DNA from: an uncultured Oleiphilus sp. | Lineage (GTDB): Bacteria; Pseudomonadota; Gammaproteobacteria; Pseudomonadales; Oleiphilaceae | DNA length: 34,390 bases | NCBI GenBank assembly: GCA_913020245.1 | Contig: CAJWAD010000026.1 | Location: forward strand, 1-34,390 | Reading direction: 5' to 3' | Shown here: one piece after another, positions 1-5,844 of the stretch | Numbering within the stretch: position 1 is the first letter of the stretch | Layout of the letters: each line of letters begins with the position of its first letter | Translations under genes and position numbers: made by a program | The notes under the pieces: model-generated | Database searches by the model: none | Told to the model about the DNA's origin: nothing | Seen by the model: only the letters and a program-made list of their open reading frames with translations

Positions 1-948
1 AGCAATGATCCAAATGCCACCGAATTGTTTGTATGGACTCAAGACGGCAACGATATAATCAATTTGCGCCAAGGTGAGATTGTTTACGGAGGTGCGGGTG
101 ATGATACGTTTGTTATTTCTAATGACTATGCAGGCGAGGCCAGAATAATCGGCGATGTGAGGAGTGGCTATGACGTTCTAAAATTTGCTGAGAATAGCAT
201 GGTGGATAACATCGCATTTTTTGTACGTAGCAATCGGCACTTATTGATTACCTTCGATTTAAATGGCGAACCAAACTCTATTCGTATCGATAAGTTTTTC
301 AAATCGAAAACGGCGAGAGCAATCGGGAAAGGAATTGATGCCTTGGTCTTGCCTGACGGCGAGGTGATCACAGCAGACGAAATTGCATTGCTTCTGGAGC
401 CATATGTAAAAGTTAAAACTAATGGGAAAATCAATTATCAGGGCCATCAAGGTGCGGAGACGGTAACCGGCACTGATAAAAATGATCTACTCAGTACCTA
501 CGATGGGGATGACCTTATCACGGGCGGCAAAGGACGAGATGTGCTCAGAGGTGGAACAGGTTCAGATACCTATTTCTACGCCCCTGGTGATGGGAAGGAT
601 AAAATACAAAACTGGGATGTTGAAGCTGAAAACTCAACAGATACGCTGCAGCTTGGCCATACCGAGCAGGATATTCAGGCGGTTTGGCTGGTTAGAGAGG
701 GCAACAGTCTGCGTGTTTATATCTTGGGTACTGCGGATCAAGTTTTACTTACAAACTGGTATAAGGGGGCCTCTTGGAAAATTGATAAAATAAAGTTAGG
801 GGCCTTTACCTTAAATCAAGCGGGCATCGACATCCTAACTGATGAGATGACGGCGCTAGGAACGCCTGTTAACGGCAGTATTTCACTTTTAGGTGCACAG
901 AGAGACAGCATTACTGCGCAAGTCAATGCGACTTGGGTAGCGGAATAA
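1..948 (+). CDS. RTX-type calcium-binding exoprotein, C-terminal part (5' end outside window)
   Basis: The frame is open from base 1, so the gene begins upstream; 315 codons are visible. Glycine/aspartate-rich nonapeptide repeats of the RTX type are seen twice: GGAGDDTF at about residues 32-39 and a longer block running from GTDKNDLL through DGDDLITGGKGRD to GGTGSDTY at about residues 157-193. These bind calcium in secreted proteins exported by type I secretion. Between and after them are beta-rich stretches of the haemolysin-type calcium-binding-related kind, with the typical LLTNWYKG segment. The C-terminus lacks an obvious toxin domain. The stop is followed at once by a strong Shine-Dalgarno for the RHS gene (10 bases to its start), so the two are almost certainly co-transcribed. 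Family assignment is firm; substrate or role is unknown because most of the protein is missing. Confidence 0.85.
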   Translation, partial: SNDPNATELFVWTQDGNDIINLRQGEIVYGGAGDDTFVISNDYAGEARIIGDVRSGYDVLKFAENSMVDNIAFFVRSNRHLLITFDLNGEPNSIRIDKFFKSKTARAIGKGIDALVLPDGEVITADEIALLLEPYVKVKTNGKINYQGHQGAETVTGTDKNDLLSTYDGDDLITGGKGRDVLRGGTGSDTYFYAPGDGKDKIQNWDVEAENSTDTLQLGHTEQDIQAVWLVREGNSLRVYILGTADQVLLTNWYKGASWKIDKIKLGAFTLNQAGIDILTDEMTALGTPVNGSISLLGAQRDSITAQVNATWVAE

Positions 949-958
949 GGAGGTTATG

Positions 959-1846
959 ATGAGTCAGTTTATTCGAGTATTAGCTACTTTTTTTGTATCA
1001 CTATTGTGTTTGAACACCTTAGCCAACGAGACGGTCACCTTTTATCATCACGACGCGTTGGGCTCGACAATCGCGGCGACGGACGCAAATGGCGATACCC
1101 TTTGGACTGAGGAATATACGCCTTATGGCAATCGTATTGAAAACAAGAATAATGCGGCGAACCCATTTTGGTATACGGGCAAGCAGGAGGAGATGGGACT
1201 CAACTATTTCCAAGCGCGATGGTACGACCCAAAATTAGGACGTTTCTTATCGCCAGATCCAGTTGAGTTTAACGCGGCAAATCTACAAAGCTTTAATCGC
1301 TACGCATATGCCAATAACAATCCGTATATGTACATTGATCCGGATGGTAACGTTGCGATTAAGCTGATCACGCTAGGTTTGGATTTCGTCGATTTTTCTG
1401 CTGCAATGGTGGCAGGGAATTACGCCGATGCCGGCTTGACGCTTTTAACGATGGCTGACCCAACAGGGCTGGGAACTCTTGCAAGAAGAGCGGCAAAAGC
1501 TAAGAAAATAGCAGATAAGGCATCCGTCACAAAGGGGGGAGATAAAGGAGGCTTAAACCTCTTTAAGTGGGGTAAAGAATCCACTACCAAACCTGATGGC
1601 TGGAAAGATGGAGATTTCATGCTCCACTTACCAGATAAAGGTAACGCCAAGGCAAACTGGAAACAAAATTCAGGTCATCTGCGAGAACAGATGAACAAAG
1701 GCAATCCCATTTACGATTCCTACCGCGATCCTAAGACCGGCCAGCAAATACAAACTGGTGGTTTCCTAAATGCTGAACGTAAACTTTTAGAGTCTCGCGG
1801 CTGGCAATACGATAAATCAACGGGTGCATACCAACCTCCTAAATGA
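959..1846 (+). CDS. Short secreted RHS-core protein with C-terminal toxin-like domain
   Basis: Residues 1-22 form a signal peptide (hydrophobic core followed by LANE). Then comes only the terminal RHS core: FYHHDALGS, the EEYTPYG segment, WYDPKLGRFLSPDP and RYAYANNNP, closing with DPDG near residue 130. The long YD-repeat barrel of ordinary RHS toxins (usually over 1000 residues) is absent. After a hydrophobic/alanine-rich linker, the last ~95 residues form a separate domain with HLPDKG, GNPIYDSY and GGFLNAERKLLESRGW. I have seen similar tails on RHS proteins; a small ribonuclease-type toxin is plausible but not shown. Start: ATG at 959 has AGGAGG five bases upstream; the ATG at 956 is only two bases away. 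It lies ten bases after the RTX gene and precedes a probable immunity gene. Confidence 0.8.
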   Translation: MSQFIRVLATFFVSLLCLNTLANETVTFYHHDALGSTIAATDANGDTLWTEEYTPYGNRIENKNNAANPFWYTGKQEEMGLNYFQARWYDPKLGRFLSPDPVEFNAANLQSFNRYAYANNNPYMYIDPDGNVAIKLITLGLDFVDFSAAMVAGNYADAGLTLLTMADPTGLGTLARRAAKAKKIADKASVTKGGDKGGLNLFKWGKESTTKPDGWKDGDFMLHLPDKGNAKANWKQNSGHLREQMNKGNPIYDSYRDPKTGQQIQTGGFLNAERKLLESRGWQYDKSTGAYQPPK

Positions 1847-1857
1847 TAGGAGGTTGG
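1831..1857 (+). promoter_or_regulatory. Hairpin over the RHS stop codon that sequesters a Shine-Dalgarno
   Basis: A perfect 10-base inverted repeat, CCAACCTCCT (1831-1840) and AGGAGGTTGG (1848-1857), flanks a 7-base loop that contains the RHS stop codon TGA (1844-1846). The right arm holds a consensus AGGAGG. There is no T-run after it, so it is not an intrinsic terminator. A ribosome finishing the RHS gene would open the stem and free the AGGAGG, which suggests translational coupling of toxin and downstream gene. The repeat is directly visible; the mechanism is inferred. Confidence 0.6.
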
Positions 1858-1860
1858 TTA

Positions 1861-1890
1861 ATGGCTTTGGTGAGGAATTGTAATGGCTAG
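1861..1890 (+). CDS. Nine-codon leader mini-ORF before the immunity-like gene
   Basis: ATG at 1861 sits seven bases after the AGGAGG of the hairpin and opens a frame of nine codons (MALVRNCNG) ending in TAG at 1888-1890. The stop lies five bases beyond the ATG (1883) of the next gene, so the two frames overlap by eight bases. This is the usual geometry for termination-reinitiation coupling. The peptide itself has no recognisable motif. It is the best Shine-Dalgarno/start pair in this junction, better than that of the gene it overlaps, but translation is not proven. Confidence 0.35.
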   Translation: MALVRNCNG

Positions 1891-2458
1891 TGAGTTTATT
1901 AGATTGGTTCAAGATAAATTTTTGTTTCTTACGTCTAAGTATGGTTTTCGTTGTAAATCGTCGACTAGTGACTTTGTGCGTTATGAAAGTGATAAAGTGT
2001 TTGTAGTTGTCCATTTTGATTCAATACGATCATATGAAATTGGTGTAGAGGTAGGTCAGCTAGAAGCTCTTTATAATGGGCAAGAAAGACCGTTTAACTT
2101 AGGTGAAATTCTTAGATTAGAAGGAGTGGCCGAAAAGGAGAATTATACGATTTTCCAAGCAGATACCTCCGCTGCACTTGAGAGTGGCCTTTCTCGATTA
2201 GCGTTGCTTTTATCAAGTTATGCGGTAGATTATTTGCAAAATGATAGGTTTAGTTTTAAACGCTTATCAGACTTTAGGGAAAAAGAGTGTAATCAATATG
2301 AGCTAGAAACGAGATTGGTTCATATCAGGAAAGAGGTTAGAAAAGCTTGGGAGAATAAAGATTACGTAAAAGTTGTAGAGCTTTATAAGCCTGTGGAGAA
2401 TGCTATTACTGCAGCAGAAAAGAAAAAGCTTGATTTTGCTCGAAAGAAAATTAAATGA
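1883..2458 (+). CDS. Hypothetical protein, candidate immunity protein for the RHS toxin
   Basis: Encodes 191 residues with no signal peptide or membrane segment, so a cytoplasmic protein. I do not recognise the family. The N-terminal ~130 residues look like a compact alpha/beta fold (alternating hydrophobic strands such as VFVVVHFD), and the C-terminal ~60 residues are strongly charged helix rich in Lys and Glu (HIRKEVRKAWENKDY, AAEKKKLDFARKKIK). It is visibly more AT-rich than housekeeping genes in the window. Position directly after an RHS toxin-like gene, with overlapping translational signals, is the classic place of the cognate immunity gene; that is the only basis for the functional call. 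A weak TGAGG lies seven bases before the ATG. Confidence 0.6.
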   Translation: MASEFIRLVQDKFLFLTSKYGFRCKSSTSDFVRYESDKVFVVVHFDSIRSYEIGVEVGQLEALYNGQERPFNLGEILRLEGVAEKENYTIFQADTSAALESGLSRLALLLSSYAVDYLQNDRFSFKRLSDFREKECNQYELETRLVHIRKEVRKAWENKDYVKVVELYKPVENAITAAEKKKLDFARKKIK

Positions 2459-2469
2459 TCTAATAAGTG

Positions 2470-2610
2470 GCTGCAAGAGTCGCTTCGCTCCCTATGCGGC
2501 CGTATCTGCGGCCAAGCCCTACGCGCACCTATGCCCAGCTTTGCTGCTTCGCAGACTCAGCTGCCCCGCTCAGTCCCTACGGGCCTGAGTCGCACCGTTG
2601 GTGCGAGTGC
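2470..2610. repeat. GC-rich island of nested palindromes
   Basis: This non-coding stretch is much richer in G+C than the AT-rich gene before it. It contains inverted repeats GGCCG/CGGCC (2498-2502 and 2509-2513), GACTCAG/CTGAGTC (2554-2560 and 2585-2591) and TCGCACC/GGTGCGA (2590-2596 and 2600-2606, three-base loop). The last hairpin is followed by GTGCTTGTTTT, a poor U-tract, so part of it might act as a terminator for the immunity-like gene. It resembles REP-like or cassette-junction DNA, but I see no second copy in this window. Confidence 0.4.
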
Positions 2611-2643
2611 TTGTTTTAAAGGTGATGGGTGCATTGTTTAAAG

Positions 2644-2668
2644 CTTGTTCCATTACGCGCGGAACAAG
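2644..2668. repeat. Perfect 8-base inverted repeat, 9-base loop
   Basis: CTTGTTCC at 2644-2651 and GGAACAAG at 2661-2668 are exact reverse complements around ATTACGCGC. No T-run follows and no gene starts nearby; function unknown. The rest of 2611-2816 has no gene I can support; it contains a direct repeat CACTAGG (2769-2775 and 2811-2817) and scattered stop codons in all frames. Confidence 0.4.
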
Positions 2669-2816
2669 ATCGTATTCTAAACTACATTCTACAGCCGCGC
2701 GTGATCAGCAGCTAAAAGGAGCGAGTGCTATTTAGACGAAAGGTGCTTCTAGGGATCGAAAATTAACCCACTAGGTGCATCAAGAGAAATTGCTTGTTAA
2801 ACTCGCGAAGCACTAG

Positions 2817-3214
2817 GGCAGAACGGGATTTAGTACGACGGCGGCGTCAGAGTGTTCTGATGTCACAAACAATGCAGCTACTCAGTTAGCCAAGAATAAA
2901 GCTGCCGGGGATGCCTTCGAAAATCAAGTTATGGGCCAGTTACAGAAAACCCAGTCTGGAGTAGTTCAACAGGTTACTATTAAGACGCAGAGCGGCACTA
3001 GAACCTGGATAGATTTAATGGGTCGCGATGCCAATGGAAATATAGTTTATACGGAGTGTAAAGCTTCGGCTACGGCGCCGTTAACTAAAAATCAAAGAGC
3101 AGTGTTTCCTGAATCAGCCATATTCCTCAGATTGAGTTTGAGTATACAAGCAATGTAGGCATTCTGGACGTGCAACACGAAGAGGTACGGAAGAAAATAG
3201 AAACTAAAAGAAGT
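2817..3214 (+). pseudogene. Remnant of a polymorphic-toxin nuclease domain, frameshifted and truncated
   Basis: The frame opens just after a TAG at 2814-2816 without any start codon or ribosome site, and reads a domain end typical of RHS/CdiA nuclease tips: AFENQV, TIKTQSGTRTWIDLMGRD, then YTECKASATAPLTKNQRAVFPE. The D...ECK pattern and the SATAPLT-NQ stretch suit a restriction-endonuclease-like (PD-(D/E)XK) fold. After FPE (about 3112) the frame changes: the original frame ends at 3158 with a meaningless tail, while the +2 frame continues sensibly (IPQIEFEYTSNVGILDVQHEEVRKK) until it runs into tRNA-Asn with no stop before it. One frameshift plus loss of the natural 3' end explains the pattern. 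An internal ATG at 2931 would give only 75 residues. It is most likely a displaced orphan tip. Confidence 0.6.
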
Positions 3215-3290
3215 TGGCTCCCCGAGCTGGGCTCGAACCAGCGACCTACGGATTAACAGTCCGGTGCTCTACCAACTGAGCTATCGGGGA
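3215..3290 (-). tRNA. tRNA-Asn (anticodon GTT)
   Basis: Read on the minus strand, the 76-base sequence folds as a complete cloverleaf: acceptor TCCCCGA/TCGGGGA, D-arm AGCTCAGTTGGTAGAGC, anticodon stem-loop CGGACTGTTAATCCG with GTT, T-arm with GGTTCGAGCC, discriminator G and an encoded CCA (3215-3217). Its 3' end faces the RTX/RHS region, the usual geometry for tRNA-targeted integration, though no integrase or repeated 3' end is visible in the window. Confidence 0.97.
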
Positions 3291-3440
3291 ATAACACAAC
3301 GGCGCGAATATTAAACAGTTAACTTTTAGTCGTCAATATTAAACTATGCACTTTTAAACTTATTTGTTCTCGCTTACTATTTGTTGACCAACTTGGTTAA
3401 ACCGTAAACATTTTTTAGGGCTAAGAGGTTTAAAGAACAT

Positions 3441-4442
3441 ATGGTTTGGCGATCGCCAGAGCAAGTCAAAATTCCATTTTTTTTTCGTAATGGACATCTC
3501 CAAAGTATTTTTCCGTCGGTATTTCGTAGGGTAAAACTGAAGCCTGATCGAACCCAACGCGTGGAGACCCCAGATGAGGACTTTGTTGATGTCGATTGGT
3601 ACGGTGACGATGCAAATCATCGATCAGTTAAAAAGCTCCTCATCATCAGTCATGGACTGGAAGGTCATAGTCGTCGCCCCTACGTGCAAGGTATGGCGCG
3701 CGCCGCCTTGCAGCGAGGGTGGGCTGTTGCTGCTTGGAGCTTTCGTGGCTGCAGCGGTGAACCTAATCGAAATTTAGTCACTTACCACAGCGGTCATACC
3801 GATGATCTGCGTTTGGTGATCCAGAACGCGGTAGAGTTGGGCTATCACAGCATTGCTTTGTGTGGGTTTAGCATTGGCGGTAATAAAACCATGCTATATC
3901 TGGGGCGAGAAATAGCGCAAAAGGCGCCACAGGTCAAAGCGGCGGTTGTGCTATCAGTGCCTTTTGATTTAATCAGTACCGCCGACAAACTCGCGTTACG
4001 ATCAAATCGAATTTATATGCGTTATTTTTTGACGAGCTTTAGTGAAAAATTTGCGCAAAAAGCCGAAGCATTTCCCGGCCAAATTGACGTATCGGGCTTC
4101 TCGAAAATTCGGACCTTTGCGGAAATGGATGAACGTTACACTGCGCCGCTAAATGGCTTTGCCAGTGCGCTTGATTACTGGGAGAAAAGCAGCAGTTTGC
4201 CTTGGTTAGGTGAGGTTAACGTGCCGAGTTTGTTAATTAGCGCCAAAGACGATCCGTTTTTAACGCCAGAATGCTTTCCAAGCGATAAGTCGATAGAAAG
4301 TGATTTTCTGCATTTTGCATATCCACAATCGGGCGGCCATGTCGGGTTCATGGGCGTAAGCAATCAACCAGAGTACTCAGGCGAGTATTGGAGCGAGCAG
4401 GCGGCTCTAAATTTTCTCGATACAAAAATGGCTGTTGATTAA
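3441..4442 (+). CDS. Alpha/beta hydrolase of the YheT family
   Basis: Encodes 333 residues, the usual size for the COG0429/YheT group of serine hydrolases. The N-terminal segment FFRNGHLQSIFPSVFR is the family's hallmark. The oxyanion region is ISHGLEGHS (69-77), the nucleophile elbow GFSIGGN gives Ser144, the acid is Asp270 or Asp271 in SAKDDPF, and the base is His300 in GGHVGF, so the triad is complete. No signal peptide; cytosolic or membrane-peripheral. Natural substrates of this family are poorly known (short-chain esters or lipids). It stands alone after tRNA-Asn in the opposite direction and converges with tesA; 150 bases of AT-rich DNA upstream should carry its promoter and that of the tRNA. 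Confidence 0.88.
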   Translation: MVWRSPEQVKIPFFFRNGHLQSIFPSVFRRVKLKPDRTQRVETPDEDFVDVDWYGDDANHRSVKKLLIISHGLEGHSRRPYVQGMARAALQRGWAVAAWSFRGCSGEPNRNLVTYHSGHTDDLRLVIQNAVELGYHSIALCGFSIGGNKTMLYLGREIAQKAPQVKAAVVLSVPFDLISTADKLALRSNRIYMRYFLTSFSEKFAQKAEAFPGQIDVSGFSKIRTFAEMDERYTAPLNGFASALDYWEKSSSLPWLGEVNVPSLLISAKDDPFLTPECFPSDKSIESDFLHFAYPQSGGHVGFMGVSNQPEYSGEYWSEQAALNFLDTKMAVD

Positions 4443-4467
4443 AAATCCACAATTTTTACCTAGCTGA

Positions 4468-5157
4468 TTAAAGGCCGCGTTTGCTCAAGTAGGGCGAAAG
4501 TATTTGCATGACATTATCGAGCATTAATGGTTGCCCCGTACTTTTCGGATGCAAGCCATCGTCTTGCATCAGTTCAGGTTTTAGCGCAACACCGTCGAGT
4601 AAAAAAGGCACGAGTGCTAAGTTATGTTGATCGGCGAGTTGGTGATAAATGGCATGAAAGGCCTGCGTATAGCGCCTGCCATAGTTGGTTGGGATATGAA
4701 TGCCGATTAACATGACGTCGGCTTGGCTTTGCCGGCTAAGCGCGATCATCTTGTCTAAGTTTTGTTTAATAGTCGTGATGGGAAAGCCTCGCAGGCCATC
4801 GTTTGCGCCGAGTTCAATTAACACTAAGCTTGGATTTAGTTGGTCTAATAATTGAGGGAGGGCCCGCAAACCACCATCTGTCGTCTCACCACTGATACTG
4901 GCATTTGTCACTTTGATGTTTGATCCATTTAGTTCTTCTGAGAGTAAGGCTACCCAACCATCTTGTCTTGGAATACCATAGGCTGCGCTTAAACTGTCAC
5001 CTAGTACCAGAATGTGATGTTGAGGTGCTTCGTTACCGAAGCTCTTCGTGGTAGCAAGGGCAATTAAAGTTAGCCCAAAAAGCGCTAAAAATATTAACCG
5101 TTTGTGTGCCCTGTGTAGGGGTGCAAAATTAAGCTTAAGTGAGTTGTGTGTTCGCAT
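4468..5157 (-). CDS. tesA: Periplasmic acyl-CoA thioesterase I / lysophospholipase L1 / arylesterase
   Basis: SGNH/GDSL hydrolase of 229 residues. A signal peptide is visible: basic region HRAHKR (15-20), hydrophobic 21-36, mature part from about residue 42, giving export to the periplasm. Block I GDSLS gives nucleophile Ser55; block II Gly90 (SISGETT); block III GAND with Asn119; block V DGLHP with Asp200 and His203. All four invariant residues are present. The enzyme hydrolyses acyl thioesters and lysophospholipids. The start codon is the only one possible before the GDS motif, and it overlaps the ATG of divergent ybbA within CATG at 5155-5158, so each gene's ribosome-binding region lies inside the other's coding sequence. 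TesA next to YbbA/YbbP is a conserved gammaproteobacterial arrangement. Confidence 0.93.
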   Translation of the reverse strand: MRTHNSLKLNFAPLHRAHKRLIFLALFGLTLIALATTKSFGNEAPQHHILVLGDSLSAAYGIPRQDGWVALLSEELNGSNIKVTNASISGETTDGGLRALPQLLDQLNPSLVLIELGANDGLRGFPITTIKQNLDKMIALSRQSQADVMLIGIHIPTNYGRRYTQAFHAIYHQLADQHNLALVPFLLDGVALKPELMQDDGLHPKSTGQPLMLDNVMQILSPYLSKRGL

Positions 5158-5842
5158 GCCATCCAGTCAGTCTGTACCCGCGATAAAAGCGGTTTCGTTA
5201 AAAAAGAGTGTCGTGTTACCTGAGCGTGAGCTCGAAATTTTGCGTGGCTTAGACTTAGCAATCAAGCAAGGTGAGAGTTGTGCCATTGTGGGCAAGTCCG
5301 GATCGGGTAAAACCACTTTGCTGGGTATTTTGGCTGGGCTTGATGAATTGAGTCAAGGTGAATCTTGGATGCTCGGGTCTGCTCTGCACGAAATGAACGA
5401 AGACCAGCGTGCGGAATTACGCGCTCAACATGTAGGCTTTGTATTTCAGTCCTTTCATTTGCTACCAACCCTCAGTGCCTTGCAAAATGTTATGTTGCCA
5501 CTCGAGTTAGCCGGGGCCGCCGATGCGAAAGAGAAAGCACAAGCAAAGTTAATTGAACTCGGTTTAACCGATCGCCTGGCGCATTTTCCAGAGCAATTGT
5601 CCGGGGGTGAGCAGCAGCGTGTCGCGCTCGCTCGCGCGTTTGTCGCATCACCTAAGATACTCTTCGCTGATGAGCCGACTGGCAATTTAGATAGTGAGAC
5701 CGGTGAAGCCATTATTCAGAGCTTGTTTGAGCTTAATGCGCAACATGGCACAACGCTCGTTTTGGTAACGCATGATTCAAGCCTCGCTGAGCGTTGCGAT
5801 CGTCGTATACATATTGCCGACGGTATGATCGCTGAGAGCTGA
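5156..5842 (+). CDS. ybbA: ABC transporter ATPase YbbA (LolD/MacB-like)
   Basis: 228 residues from ATG 5156. Walker A GKSGSGKT (46-53), Q-loop Gln98 in [10 protein letters not shown], signature LSGGEQQR (148-155), Walker B ILFADEP (168-174), D-loop GNLDS and H-loop His near 215 (LVTHD). The sequence is of the LolD/MacB (type VII mechanotransmission) class, which drives large FtsX-like permeases rather than import. The partner YbbP begins two bases after the stop. A frame extension to ATG 5048 would add 36 basic, non-conserved residues lying antisense within tesA; I prefer 5156 because family members start shortly before the first strand. The Shine-Dalgarno is weak. Exact substrate unknown; linked by position to lipid/thioesterase metabolism. 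Confidence 0.9.
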   Translation: MPSSQSVPAIKAVSLKKSVVLPERELEILRGLDLAIKQGESCAIVGKSGSGKTTLLGILAGLDELSQGESWMLGSALHEMNEDQRAELRAQHVGFVFQSFHLLPTLSALQNVMLPLELAGAADAKEKAQAKLIELGLTDRLAHFPEQLSGGEQQRVALARAFVASPKILFADEPTGNLDSETGEAIIQSLFELNAQHGTTLVLVTHDSSLAERCDRRIHIADGMIAES

Positions 5843-5844
5843 GT

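Noticed and set aside
2470-2816. Integron attC site among the palindromes
   Set aside because: No matched pair of core sites flanks the stems and no cassette array is visible; a GTTAAAC alone is not enough.
4443-4467. Terminator between the YheT-type gene and tesA
   Set aside because: Only a weak AAAAAT/ATTTTT pairing without GC stem; not supportable as an intrinsic terminator.
5048-5155. Upstream extension of ybbA by 36 codons
   Set aside because: The extra residues are basic and non-conserved and are antisense to the tesA signal peptide region; the 5156 start fits the family.
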